NCBI GenBank assembly: GCA_030267965.1
Contig: BRYA01000646.1
Location: forward strand, 1-64,000
Reading direction: 5' to 3'
DNA: 64,000 bases
DNA from: Triparma columacea
Lineage: Eukaryota; Sar; Bolidophyceae; Parmales; Triparmaceae
Shown: positions 10,526 through 21,794 of the stretch, piece by piece
Layout of the letters: each line of letters starts with the position of its first letter
How positions within the stretch are numbered: position 1 is the stretch's first letter
Notes under the pieces: model-generated
What the model was told of the DNA's origin: nothing
What the model saw: only the letters and a program-made list of their open reading frames with translations
Database searches by the model: none
Translations under genes and position numbers: made by a program

Positions 10526-12745
10526 ATGGCTGGTAAAACAGTCGATGTCGCTATAGTTGGAGCAGGACCTGTCGGCCTATATCTTTCTCATCTCCTCAGT
10601 CGGTCCTCAATCTCTCACATTTTGTTAGAGTGCAAATCGGAGCCCTCTACTCACCCACAAGCTCACTTCATCAATACCCGAACGAGCGAGATCCTGTTGC
10701 ACAACACCCCCGCCCTCCACGATTCAGTTCACGCTCATTCCCCACCTCTCTCCCAGTATAGAAAGTTCCTCTTCCTGTCGACCCTGTCTTCGCCTCCTTT
10801 AGCTGAGTTTGATCATTTTTCGACTCCCTCTTACGAGAACCTCCGGCGTTCCTCCCCCACTCGTCCTACACATTTGGCCCAGAATGTCCTTACTGACCTC
10901 ATGCTATCCCAAACTCCTACGCCCCCTGTAATGTTTTCTTCCCCTCTCAAGTCTTTCTCCCCTTCGCCTACTGACCCTTCTGCGCTGTCTGTGACGACTG
11001 AGGACGATGTTACCTACACGAGCAAGTATCTTGTGGGTGCGGACGGTGCCCACTCCACCGTTCGCAACCTCCTCCCTTTGAACTTTGATGGCGACCCTTC
11101 CCTCCAGTCACTTATGAATGTGCACTTCCGTACTTCCTCTCCCGCTCCGCTGGAGAAGAATCCTGCAATGCTATACTTCACGTATAATTCTTCTGCGATA
11201 GCGGCTTTTGTCGCCCACGATATTTCGCGTGGTGAGCTGGTTGCTCAGGTGAGAGTGGGCGAGCCCCAAGAAAGGACCTCAAGTTGTGTTTAATGTCGTA
11301 GTTCACCCCTCCCCCTTCACCCGTTCCCCCCCCCCAGATCCCCTTCTTCCCCCCTTTCCAGTCACCCTCCGACTTCCCTCCTTCCCGCTGCTTGGACATG
11401 ATATCTTCCTCCCTTTCCCTCCCCCCCTCCTCAGTCTCCATCCTCTCCGTCCGTCCCTGGACCATGAGCAGCATGTTGGCATCCTCCTACTCCTACCCCC
11501 CCTCTAACCCCAACGTCTTCCTCGTCGGAGATTCCGCCCACACCTTCCCCCCCGCCGGTGGTTTCGGCATGAACACTGGGATCCAGGATGCCCACAACCT
11601 GGCGTGGAAGCTGTACGGGGCCCTCAAGTCTCCTGGATGCGGGAGGTCGGGGTCTCTGCTTGAGTCGTACGGCGCTGAGAGGCGCCCGATCGCGAGGTCT
11701 AACGCGTCGCTGTCGGGGAGGAACTACGAGCGTTCGTTGAACATTGCAAGGTCCATCGGTCTCGACGCTGATCACCCCAAGCTAGTCGCAGACACTGTTG
11801 GGGGGGCGGACAAGGTAGGAGCGCAAGTAGGGGGCGGACGCTTGGGGGTCGGGGGGGGAGCGAAGTTACGACCTTATTGACCATCCCAAATTCGACCTTC
11901 AACATCGCTTTCATTAACAAACCCCCCCTCCCCACTCCCGCCCCCCCTCTAGACCTCCCCCCTCTTCACCCTCGTCAGCGCAACCTTCACATCCGCCCTC
12001 TCCCTAATCCACCGCACCTTAACCCTCCTCGAGTCGTCCACCCTCCTCTCCTCTCAAGCCTCAATCCGCCTCCAGGGCGTTCTAGACAGTGGGGGTGGGC
12101 TTCCCCTTCTATTCCCCCGCTACGAGCTTGGTTTCAGCTACGACCCAGACAAAGTCCTCACAGCCAAGGACGACCTCGGGGAGGTGAGTTGCGAGAGGGT
12201 GGTTTTATCTAGGATCATTTTCGGGTGGGGGGGAGGGGGAGGAAAGAAGGCATGGCCCTACGCCTCGGTTCCCCCGCCTCCACATGGCTAACACAACCCC
12301 CCCCCCACCTCCCCCTTAGTATGTCCCCTCCGTATCGTCAGGTTCCCGTTTCCCTCACCTCCCTCTTACTCTTTCGGACGGTAGGGTTGTATCCTCCGTT
12401 GATTTGCCTTGTTCTCTCCGCGGGGTTGAGGAGGAGGAGGCACCCAAGTTTGCTGTGGTCGCGGGTGAGGACGTCGACCCACTTCACTTTGATGCCGTCG
12501 TCAGAGAGGTAGGGGAGGAGTGGGGGGGGGACTTCGGTTACGGTGTGGTTTCGGTGCTGGTCAGTGGGGGGGAGGGGGAGGGGGGAGAGGTAGCTGTTGG
12601 AGGCGTTTCCCCTGTGCTTTTGAGGTGCGAGGGGGGGGCGTGGGAGAGGCTGCTGGCCGAGAGCGAACTGGACTCAGAGCGGACCGTTATATCGATCAGA
12701 CCCGACGGTCACGTGGACAAAATATTCGTGTGCGGTGGTGGGTAA
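10526..12745 (+). CDS. FAD-dependent aromatic hydroxylase-like monooxygenase
   Basis: Four exons: 10526-11248, 11338-11814, 11953-12183 and 12320-12745, all phase 0, giving 618 residues. The ATG at 10526 is the first in frame; the frame extends upstream only without ATG. The N-terminus carries the FAD motif VDVAIVGAGPVGLYL. Later come the NAD(P)H/FAD motif YLVGADGAHSTVR (DG family) and the second FAD motif VFLVGDSAHTFPPAGGFGMN followed by GIQDAHNLAWKL. This set defines the FAD_binding_3 hydroxylases (phenol hydroxylase, PheA/TfdB, UbiH-like). A C-terminal part with FPRYELGFSYD and a thioredoxin-like tail matches the phenol hydroxylase layout in length. Substrate is not predictable. Introns are G/C-homopolymer rich. 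Convergent with RRP4, 113 bp away. Confidence 0.85.
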
Positions 12746-12782
12746 TAGAATAGAATAGAGTAGAATAGATTAGAATAGAATA
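12746..12782. repeat. Pentanucleotide microsatellite (TAGAA)n
   Basis: About seven imperfect copies of tagaa lie immediately after the hydroxylase stop codon, in the short space between two convergent genes. They probably lie in both 3' untranslated regions. Confidence 0.85.
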
Positions 12783-12858
12783 TACTATCAATAAAAACAA
12801 CACTCGTTCCCCCCCCTTCCTCGGGCATCTTAAACATGTTTTTGCATCTCCTCCTCTT

Positions 12859-14069
12859 TCACCCTCTCCTTGTTCCCTCCGTGCACATAACAACGTTCCC
12901 TGGTTCTCCCATATCCTCGACCCTGATCCCTTCCCTCTTGCTGGTTTGGTATACGTCCATTATAGTATCCTTACCTACGAACCTGAAGACCTTACGGAGG
13001 CACTCGACGGCGCCTTTTACCCTCATTAGATCCTCCCTTTCCGAAGCAGTTACCGCAGTCTCAGCGTGCACTTTCTGGAGCGTGGGAAGGGGGGGGGGCG
13101 ATTAGTTTTGTGGAGGAGTGAAATAAGCGACGAGGCAAGGAAGGTTTTTGGGACTAAACTTTAGTCTTTTCGCCCCCAAGAGTTCGTTACTCCACCTCCG
13201 TTACAATCAAGTCAACGGGTTCGCCCCCTCCCCTTCTTCTTACCTTCCTCTTCTCTATATCCTCCACGCCTTCTACCTTATTCTTATCAAGTTCCACGTG
13301 TCTCTGTATCCACAAATTCCCATTACACCCTAGCAGTACGTCTATGGGTGTCTCTGTGGGGAGGGTTAGGTTGTGGGACTTACTACGCTTTACCAGGCAG
13401 GGGGGGACGGAGCAGAGGAGACCGTTTGACAGCTTGCCGTAGCGGGCGCTTCTAGCGTGGAGCTGGAGGAGGGGGGGTGGAGAAAGGGGGTTAGAATAGT
13501 TGCTCTCCTCTCCTCTCCCTCCCCCCCCTCTCTCTCTCTCTCACCTGTATAGTACCGTCCCCGTTAACCTGTTGGACCTCTCCCCCCACCACGTCCCCCT
13601 CCTTAAAAAGCGCCCTCATATTAAGCGTGTCCTCCTTGTTTCTAACCCTCTGAACTCCGTCCGGCAAGTTCACGCTGCTCAGCTTAAGGTTGCCTAGGTG
13701 GGTGCTGCAGACATGGACCTTCCAACGGCTGTTTTGAACCTCGACGACACGACCGACGACGAGGTCACCGACGCTACCGGTGTAGAGTGGGGATAGTGGG
13801 TGTACTGAGATTAGTTTGTTTACCCTGGAGACGTACCCGAGGACACTGCTCACTAGCCTCTGCTTAACTTGGCCGGAATTTTGGACAGTTGAGCTATCTG
13901 GGGGATCGTCTTGGGCGTCATCGTCTATTATCATCCCTGTATCTGTTTCTAGGGCTGAGGCATCCTCCATTGTATCGGTGGTGGATTTTGTATAGTATTC
14001 TATGTAGGTACCATGCCCACGAAGGAAGCCTGAGTCTGTGGTGAGGACTTGTCCAGGTACGACAAGCAT
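12859..14069 (-). CDS. RRP4: Exosome complex subunit RRP4
   Basis: Three exons read leftwards: 13545-14069, 13244-13462 and 12859-13074, all phase 0, giving 319 residues. The start at 14069 gives MLVVPGQVLTTDSGFLRGHGT, which matches the family N-terminus (PGxVIT..TGFMRGHGTY); an ATG at 14147 would add 26 residues. An acidic insert (~45-70) follows, then the S1 region (GSVGDLVVGRVVEV, WKVHV). Across the first intron the KH-like part reads LHARSARYGKLSNGLL and LVKRSKSHN, typical of RRP4/EXOSC2. The protein is an RNA-binding cap subunit of the 3'-5' RNA exosome. The acidic insert between the N-terminal and S1 domains is longer than usual. Confidence 0.9.
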
Positions 14070-14732
14070 TATGATGTGTGTGTTTTGTGATAGATGTGGG
14101 AGATGAGTTTGAGGCCAATCGAAGACAATTTGGGGCCACCTTCTCATGCTGAAGCAAGGCTTTTATTAAGAGGAGAAGATGCGGAAGGAAGCATCGAATT
14201 CATTTTCTAATTTAGTTTAGAGCTTGGTGGTAAGTATCTCCAAGGAGTGCATAACTATTTCTCGCGTAAGAGTCAGTTTAGGGAATTTTAGTCTGTCTAT
14301 CACTAGCCATCTTTTTTCTCCTTTCGTCTCTCCCCAGCACATTTCTCTCCAAGCCACTTTCATTCTCCTTTTATAGAAGTAGCATTTTGTCTGTTTGTTT
14401 CAAGTAGGTGAGAAGTTTACGATGTGTGATGTTGTATATGATATAAATAGAGGCCATAGAGGTGTTATAAATGGACTACAATGGCCAGAGGGAGAATATA
14501 AGTAGACTGCGGCTGAGACAGCCTCTTACCTCGGAGTGTCCTTTTCCTTTATTTTGAGCTCAAAATGGCTCTAAACGTCCTAATTTTACAATTTACGGCC
14601 AACGAGGATACACAATTGACGCATCACAATAAAATATACACAAAATAAGCAACACAGAGCCCAAAACTAACACAAAGACTGCATTGATGTCGGTCAGTAG
14701 CCTTCCAGTGATCCTTTTAATAGCCACCTCCA
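14070..14732. other. Intergenic between RRP4 and plastid uS15
   Basis: This is a divergent spacer of about 660 bp. It contains A/T-rich words (tatatgatataaatag at about 14437) that may serve one of the two promoters. No ORF, RNA gene or repeat was recognised. Confidence 0.4.
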
Positions 14733-15552
14733 ATGCAGGCTATTACCACTATCTTATCATTCCTTCTGGTTATTTCAACCAATGCATTTACACCAACATC
14801 AGTTAACCTAAGGACAATGGTAAGTTCCCCCTATTTGAGGCATATAAACTCATTCACCACAAATCCCGACTCGGGGTGTTGGAGGCTGTCTAATTATGCC
14901 TCATTCTCAATCATTCTCCTTCACTCCCCTTCATTCCCCTTCATCCCCCTTCATCCCCCCCCCTCCCCACCCCTAACACCCACACCTCCACACAATTCAC
15001 ACCCAAAATCACCACCTCACACATTCTCCACAGCGCAAAACTACACTCCCCCCCACAACAACATCGTCCCGTCCCTCCTTCCTCATGGTATCCATGTCCC
15101 AGCCCCCGTCAATGAGCTCCTCCCCCTCCGACGACTCCTCCGACGAGGTTGACTTCATACTAGGTGCCTCCGACCTTGACGTTTCCGGGGAGTCCCCCGA
15201 GCCCGAGGCCACCCCCTCCTACCTCCACACCCAGAAGCTAGCAGAAGCCCGCACCAAGTACGCCCGGTCCTCCAGCGACACCGGCTCCCCCGAGTACCAG
15301 GTCGCCGGCATGACTGAGCGCATCCTATACCTGACGTCCCACCTCCAGTCGAACCCCAAGGACTTCTCAACCCGCCGCGGGCTCGTCGCGCTGGTCAACA
15401 AGCGCCGCCGCCTCTTGAACTACCTCTTCACTGAGGACGTCGAGAGGTACAAGGAGGTCGTCACCGCACTGGGCATCAGGCATAAGGCACCGGGGAGGGT
15501 CATGAGCAGGGAGGAGAAGTACGCAAAGTTCGCTAGCAAGAAGAAGAATTAG
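14733..15552 (+). CDS. rpsO: Plastid-targeted ribosomal protein uS15
   Basis: Two exons: 14733-14819 and 15034-15552, phase 0, giving 201 residues. Exon 1 encodes a signal peptide (ITTILSFLLVIS) followed by TNAFTPT, the A/F cleavage motif of bipartite plastid presequences in algae with red secondary plastids. A Ser/Asp-rich linker follows. The C-terminal ~90 residues are bacterial-type uS15: TERILYLTSHLQSNPKDFSTRRGL, then LVNKRRRLLNYL and KEVVTALGIRHKA. It should bind 16S rRNA in the plastid 30S subunit. In some ochrophytes this role may be filled by a plastid-encoded gene; here it is clearly nuclear, since it has an intron and a targeting peptide. A mitochondrial location is less likely given the hydrophobic signal. 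Confidence 0.88.
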
Positions 15553-16256
15553 AAGGGAGAAAGGAAGAAAATGAGGGAAGGAGACGATATTATTCACGAC
15601 CCAGGAACTAACGCGGAAAAAAGAAAGAAAAAAGGAAAGAAAAAAAACAAAAGAGAAAAGGGGGGTGAGGATTGTGTGTGAGGGTTAGTGACTAAGAAAC
15701 CATGTGGTGGATTGGGTCAAGGTGTGTTGGGTAATGGCTGTGAGGATTTAGGGTGTGGAGGTGTTGGGTTGGTGGGGGGGGGGAGGGAGGGAGGGGGAAA
15801 AAGGGTTTTATCAAGAGCTAGTTGTAACAGCTAGTTTGGCACATCGATTTCAACAACAAGAATTAGCACCCGTAGCCTTTTATTATTCTTTTATTCTTTG
15901 AGAGGGATGGGTAGGCTGCCCCGCAGGCCTGTTGTCTTTCTTCGCGAGGTGTTGTTCTTCTCATGAAAAGTCTCTCATCGTTCCCTTTCAAAAACAACGT
16001 CCTTCTTCTTCACGGCAGGCAGGCTTGCATATAGAAAGACAAATTAGATTCATAGTTAGTGCCTTTCAGCTTTAATTTAACACCCCATATGATAGATTCT
16101 CTCTCCCCCCCCCCCCTTCCCTTGCCGCCCTCCACCTCCCCCCCTTTCCAAATTTAAGCGCCCGGGCGAAACCCCCCGCCATTCCGAGGATAGTTATCAC
16201 AGCTTGAGTGTGAAGTAGATGATACGTTGTTGTCGTTCCTCCTTTTAAAATGTATT
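15553..16256. other. Convergent intergenic region
   Basis: This holds the 3' flanks of uS15 and PKA. There are G-rich (about 15770-15800) and C-rich (about 16105-16145) homopolymer tracts and an A-rich stretch at about 15615-15660. No gene was recognised. Confidence 0.4.
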
Positions 16257-18022
16257 TTAGAACGTGTCAAACTCCTCAAACAGTGCCTTCTCATGGTCCG
16301 AGATCTCCGGCTGTACGGCCTCCTCTGAGTCGGGGTAGTCGTCAAAGTGGTGGGTGTCACCCTCGCCCTGGAGCTCGGGCTTGAAGGGGGGCTCGATGGT
16401 GCAGGCGAGGGCGGCGGCCCAGTCAAACTTATTGAACCACTAAGAAGGGGGGGGGGGGGGAGGGGGTTAGGAAGGTCTTGGGGAACTAAAGGGGGGCCAA
16501 CCCTGGCTTCCAAATTTATCGCTTCAATCCTCTCCCTTCGCTTCACTCCTCCCTTACCTTGTGGTTCTTCACGGATGCGGCCCCACCCTTGATGCATCCG
16601 AGGCGCTTGGTGCGGTCCTGCGCGAGCAGTTTCTTGATGCAGTCCTTAGCCTTGGGGTCGATGTGCCTGGGGTACTCGACCCTGCCCGCGAGGATCTTCT
16701 GGTAGATCCCGAAGGGGCTCTCGTCGTAGAAGGGAGGGTAGCCGGCGAGCATCTCGTAGATGAGGACGCCGAGAGCCCACCAGTCGACGGACTTGCCGTG
16801 GCCCTTTGACTGGATAATCTCGGGGGCGAGGTACTCGGGGGTCCCGCAAAGGGTCCAAGTGCGGTCCTCGACAATCTTGGCAAAGCCAAAGTCGGTGATT
16901 TTAACGTGTCCTGCCCCGGTGATTAAAAGATTCTCGGGCTTAAGGTCCCTATAAATTATCTTCAGGCTATGCAGGTACGAGAACGCGAGGATGATCTCAG
17001 CTGCATAATACTTTGACTTCTCGTCGGAAAACCTAGTAACGAGTGACGAGAGAGTGGTGCGTGAGTGAATTGAGTAGATGGTACAGAGAAACACGTGATA
17101 CTGATCCAACCACAACCACAACCACAACCACAACCACAACCACAATCCTCCTCCTCCTCCTTCTCCTCCCTTCCTTCGCTTCTCCCTCCCTTACCTGACC
17201 TCCCGCCTCAAGTGCGAGTACAGTTCCCCCCCCTGTACATACTCGATCACCATGAAGAGGGCCTGGTCGTTCTGGAAGTGGCCGGCCATGTTGACGATGA
17301 AAGGGTGCTCGATGAGCGAGAGAATTCTGACCTCGCTCTTGATGTGGTCCACCTGTTTTAGGCGGAGGATGTCGGCCTTCTTAAGCATCTTCAAGGCATA
17401 GAATTTGTTATCTAAACTGCAGTTTGTGAGTCGCACTCGACCGAACGTTCCTGTTCCCAGTGTCTCCTTGAGCTCAAAGTTCCCTAATTCAAAGGTTCTC
17501 TTCTCCCTGGGCTTAAACACGGCCTCCGGCTCGGGAGGCTCAGCCTTCTGCGCTCGGGAAATAAGGGGTGGGGTGGGGGTGGGGGGAAGGAGAAGAGCCT
17601 CAGGGTTAAAAGTTTCACAGGAATTTCGCAACGTAATCTAGGAAGCGCCGACTGGAAGCTTCCCGTTCAACTAGAAGCCCCCACCACCCCCACCCCCACC
17701 CCCACCCCCTCCTCCGCCCCCTCCACATCAAGGTTGGTTGTGCAAGAAATCTCCCGAACAGACCCGCACTTGCTCCTCCCATCCAGCCCCCCCTAAACCC
17801 CCGCTTGTCCATCCCTACCCTCCCATATCCCACCATATACCCTAACCAAATCCTTCGCACCCCCCACAACCTCACCCGACCCCCCTTTCCACATCCCCCC
17901 AAACTCTCCCCGCCATATCCACCAAGAACCCAGGCCTAAATCAGCCCCCATATAGCGCCCCCCTAACCCCTAACACCAGCGCGTATCCTGCTCACCTTAC
18001 TACTGGTCATTCGTCTCAGCAT
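16257..18022 (-). CDS. cAMP-dependent protein kinase catalytic subunit (AGC kinase)
   Basis: Four exons read leftwards: 17996-18022, 17195-17547, 16558-17032 and 16257-16439; phases agree and give 345 residues, the usual PKA-C length. Kinase landmarks: LGTGTFGRV glycine loop, YALKMLKK with the ATP lysine, [20 protein letters not shown] catalytic loop, TDFGFAK, and the activation segment [15 protein letters not shown] with the PDK1-site threonine. The C-terminal tail reads WFNKFDWAA and ends FDTF, the hydrophobic FxxF motif expected of PKA. The first exon is only nine codons (MLRRMTSSK) and lacks an obvious myristoylation glycine. A regulatory subunit is not in the window. Confidence 0.93.
17106..17145. 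repeat. Hexanucleotide microsatellite (CACAAC)n in PKA intron
   Basis: Six to seven copies of cacaac lie inside the second intron of the PKA gene. A second simple tract of CCCCCA units occurs in the first intron at about 17685-17712. Confidence 0.9.
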
Positions 18023-18333
18023 GATGAAGTGAAGGGTTTAATTCCTAGCCACAAAACCCACTCCTTATGTTCGTTGTATGCGAGAGTTGAGGGGATGGAT
18101 ATTTTCCCCTCTTCTCTCCTGTTCGCTCGTACTTGCTAAATTGGTCGTGTTTTCTTACGATACAACGACTCGTTATCTAAATTTTGTCTGTGTTACTCTT
18201 GGTAAGTAGATTCTCAAAAGGTTTTTGGCCCCAGGGTTGTTGTTAGCTACCCACAACAGCTTTGGCCTGGTGCGGACTTGGATGCTCAGATTGCCCTTTC
18301 CTCTTGCCCAACTTTACTTCAAGTTGAATAACA
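18023..18333. other. Divergent promoter region
   Basis: About 310 bp lie between the PKA gene and the helical-protein gene. No motif beyond pyrimidine-rich leader sequence was recognised. Confidence 0.35.
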
Positions 18334-20259
18334 ATGAAGCGGCTGATTCCTAGCTATGGCGCAAAAATCTACGACGATCGGCGGAGAAAGGAGTATGAGG
18401 ATGACATGGATGGCGAATTCAAGGAATTAGAACCACCAACCACCTTGCTCGATTTGGAAAGTCAGTTGCCCAATCCCTACAACCCTAACACCGATGACCC
18501 CGAGAAGCCACAGACGCCTCGAATGTCTTACGCCGAGCTTCAGGCTGAGAATAATTTCCCGAAACCTACCAAGGAGGCCCTGGCATATGTCTCCAACAAC
18601 GCCTCTGCAAACAATCGCTTGATTCCAACCTTTGATTTCCAGCCTGCGAACCTGAAACCATCCTCCTCCTCTCAGCTCATCAACGATGCTACTACACTGG
18701 ATGACAACCACTTTGTTGCCTTTGCCAACTTTGAGCTGGAGAGGATGAAGAGCGAGGTGAGAGAAGAATGGAAGAGGGAGGAGCGAGAGAGCGAAAAATG
18801 TCGCCGAAGAAACTTCAGAGTGCAGCATAACCCTTCATTCTAACCTCCACCAACCATCACAGGGAAAGATCAAGTCCATCCAACCTTTGGGGGCGGGGAA
18901 GTCCACCAACCGACCTCCACTGGCCCAGAGGAACTCTACCTCATCTGACTGCGGTTTGAGTAGGGCCACGGTATTTCCCGATGGCCAGGATAAAGGTAAG
19001 ACTGCGTAGGTGCGACGAGCTCTTGCTTGACTTTACTCATGGCCTTCCTCTTCCCTCCCCCCAGCAATTATTGAAGCCTTTGACAAACTCTCTATGATCT
19101 TTCCCACGATGGAAGAGTCCCTACTCGAGTCGAAGGACCAGACGAAGAAAACCGAATTCATTCAAAAAATGGTGAACCGTGCCGCCAACAAGGTTTATGA
19201 CATTGCCGGTTCTGTCCCTGCTGCCCCACTGCAAATGACCCCCGATGTCTTTGCCGCGTATCTCGTCGTTCTCACCAAATTCGTGGGTAACAGATACATG
19301 GAGACGTCCTTCGTCGCCATCGATGGTCTGAGAATCGTGGTCAAGGCTCTTTCGTCAACACCCCCCCCCTCCCCCCCCTCCACCCCCACGTCCTCCTCTT
19401 CCTCACTTCGTCCGACCCCCTCCAAGTTGGCACCCCTGTCCTCCCTAACATCCCCCCTGCCACGGCAGAGTCCCTCATCAACGCCCCGATCAACTACTTA
19501 CACACAAATCAACGATTCAAACGTCAACGAGGCACTCTTTGCTACAATACCAGCCCTTCTCAAGAGGCTTGCCACCCGTGGCACACCGAAAGAAATGAAA
19601 CAAGCTGCATGCAAGGCCATCTTAGCCATATGTAAATCTCCACGTCTCAAGGGTATCGATGCTACTGTGCCCTTCCTCGGATCGTCCAAGTTCCCTCTCC
19701 AGCAGAGGCTCTTCATCTTAAAACTCCTAACAAAGGAATTCGGCCTCGAGGGCGAGGCGAAAGTGCTCAATTGTCCGATGGTCATGAACATTGCAATTGA
19801 CGCCCTTCAAGATGGAGGAGGAGCTAAGAAAAAACAAAAGGTAAGAAGGGAAGGAATCACACGAAAGTCCTTCACCTCCTCACCCCTCGTCCGGCCCCCC
19901 GTATCGCCCCCCAGGTCCACCACTCTGTAGTGATGCTGATTGTGGAGGCAAGTTTGTCGGTTGGGAAAGAACGAGTCTTGAAGTACTTCAGGCTGAAGAA
20001 GATTCCCCAAGAGACGCAAACATATCTGGAGGCGAGGATCGAAGAGGGCGAGGCAAAACGTCATGTCAAGGACAAGAAGAAGGCGAAGAAGAGGCACATG
20101 AAGGAGCAGGTCAGGAAGTTCAAGGAAGGGGAGGAGCGCCGTCAGAGTATGACGGATAATATATTCTCTCCGGACTTTAAGAGCCAGACGACATACTTCT
20201 CTACTGTTGGGGACGAAGAGGAACTTATGTTTTCATCTGCTTCCTCTGACGACGAATAA
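18334..20259 (+). CDS. Unrecognised protein, probable helical (ARM/TOG-like) repeat
   Basis: Four exons: 18334-18756, 18863-18995, 19065-19840 and 19915-20259, with consistent phases and GTGAG/GTAAG donors, giving 558 residues. I do not recognise the family. The N-terminal ~200 residues are polar with an acidic start. From ~190 the sequence looks alpha-helical with repeat-like segments (FDKLSMIFPTMEESL, MVNRAANKVYDI, ALLKRLATRGTPKEMKQAAC, FPLQQRLFILKLLTKEFGL), interrupted by a P/S/T-rich loop of ~55 residues. The C-terminal part has a basic coiled-coil-like run (KDKKKAKKRHMKEQ) and an acidic serine-rich end. An armadillo- or TOG-like scaffold is possible but not shown. Convergent with the EF-hand gene, 92 bp away. 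Confidence 0.7.
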
Positions 20260-20351
20260 AGAAATTTTTGTTGTTGTATCACCAATAACCACTTCGTTCT
20301 GAAGAATTCTGCTTTACACCCCCCTTTTATCGCCCTTCAACCCCCCTCCAA

Positions 20352-21716
20352 TTACAGCCTTTTGGTGCAAATTTCGAATAGAGGACCCGACGCGGTCAGG
20401 CTCTGGAAAGTCTCGAAAGTGACGCCCTTCTCGACGTCGTACTCGTCCTCGCTCATCCCTGCGAGTTTTTTCATCGTCTTTGTAGCCCACCTTTTGCACT
20501 GCTTGTCGCTGAAGGGCTTCCCTGATAATTCGGACCCCAGCTCCTTCATAATCTTCTCAAACTGATGGATCTCCAAGTAACCAGATTCGTTCTTGAACTT
20601 GTCGAAAATGGCTTTCTCCTTGGTTTCGTCCGAAACACTGCTCATCCTCCTTGCGATGATCGTTCGATGGGCATCCGCCGTATCGTCTAGCTTCTCGACA
20701 TACCTCGTGAGCTCATCAAGGGTGAGGGACCCGTCACCGTCGATGTCAATCTGCTTGAACAGCGTGGTGACTTCCTTCTTCTGTCTCCAATTAATGCCGA
20801 AGATTTCAATGAGGTGTTTACCAACCTTGCTCTTGGGGTCGACGCCCCTAAGACCATTGGTGAACTCTTTCTTGCTCAGGACGCCGTCGTTGTTGATGTC
20901 GAAGGTATCCATAATGATCTTGCTAGTGATGACGATTTCGTCCTCACCAGCAAACATTTTTTCGAGGGAGATCGGCTTCTTGGATATGGCAGAGAGCTTC
21001 CTCTCCATTCGCTCTCTCTTCTTAGCGATCGAAGCTTCTTTGAGCTTGCGGTTGCCTTGGTTCTCGACTTCAATGTTCTTGAGTCTCTGCTTTTCCTTCT
21101 CGTCTTGTTGCCCCTTGTACTTGACAACGAGAGGGTGATCCCAGGAAGACTCGCCGGAATCGAAGTTAAAGTAGTAGACGGAGTGGATATCAAAGCCACC
21201 ACTGATCATCTCGTCCTCGCTGTGGGACAACTGTTTGGGGGTGGGGGAGGGGGGGAAGGGGAGGTAGGGAAGATGAGAGAGGTTGCGAAGTGAAGGGGAT
21301 GATCCATCCCAATCAGCCATCAAATCAACAGAAATCCAACCCACCTCGACGAGCTTGCATGCCTTCCAACCCTTTGGCAGCGGATCACTCAACAGCTTCA
21401 AGGCAACAGAGCGGCTCACTCCAATGCCATTGGCAACCCTCACAACCTCCTCTACCGAAGGAGCCAGCACACCGGCGTCGTCAAGCACGACCGTATCTCC
21501 CTCCAAGAAATCAGCCATGTCGTCATCTTTGCTGCAAGGAGGGGAAGGTTGATGGTAGAATGTGGGAGAATCCGCCGAAGAAGTTGACAGAGTTTTGCGG
21601 AGCACAGCCTTCTTTTTCTTACTACGTGAGTACTGCGAATAGCTCCATAGAGCAAGAGACACCGCAGCAGCCGTAACCACAATCAATTGCGTCGACTTTG
21701 GCATTTGGGCAGGCAA
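20352..21716 (-). CDS. Membrane-anchored WW and EF-hand protein
   Basis: Two exons read leftwards: 21345-21716 and 20352-21230, phase 0, giving 416 residues. The N-terminus has a single membrane segment (STQLIVVTAAAVSLALWSY) followed by a basic stop-transfer run. A WW-type domain begins at LPKGWKACKLVE and ends VYYFNFDSGESSWDHP, with the intron falling inside it. A charged helical stretch follows. Two EF-hand loops are canonical (DINNDGVLSKKEF and DIDGDGSLTLDEL), plus at least one degenerate hand near FKNESGYLEIHQF. It should act as a calcium-responsive protein on a membrane; partners are unknown. The 114-bp intron has no stop and keeps the frame, so an unspliced form of 454 residues is possible but would split the WW domain. 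It is divergent from the methyltransferase gene with 78 bp between starts. Confidence 0.83.
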   Translation of the reverse strand: MPAQMPKSTQLIVVTAAAVSLALWSYSQYSRSKKKKAVLRKTLSTSSADSPTFYHQPSPPCSKDDDMADFLEGDTVVLDDAGVLAPSVEEVVRVANGIGVSRSVALKLLSDPLPKGWKACKLVEVGWISVDLMADWDGSSPSLRNLSHLPYLPFPPSPTPKQLSHSEDEMISGGFDIHSVYYFNFDSGESSWDHPLVVKYKGQQDEKEKQRLKNIEVENQGNRKLKEASIAKKRERMERKLSAISKKPISLEKMFAGEDEIVITSKIIMDTFDINNDGVLSKKEFTNGLRGVDPKSKVGKHLIEIFGINWRQKKEVTTLFKQIDIDGDGSLTLDELTRYVEKLDDTADAHRTIIARRMSSVSDETKEKAIFDKFKNESGYLEIHQFEKIMKELGSELSGKPFSDKQCKRWATKTMKKLAGMSEDEYDVEKGVTFETFQSLTASGPLFEICTKRL

Positions 21717-21794
21717 CAGAAAGTGAAAAGATTAATCTGAAAAAATTGGATATCTTTCTATTCCTCTTGTCTATTCTCTTGGAGGCCATCTGAG

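Noticed and set aside
17095..17361. Direct repeats in the PKA intron as a CRISPR-like array
   Set aside because: It is a simple hexanucleotide microsatellite with no spacers, in a eukaryotic intron.
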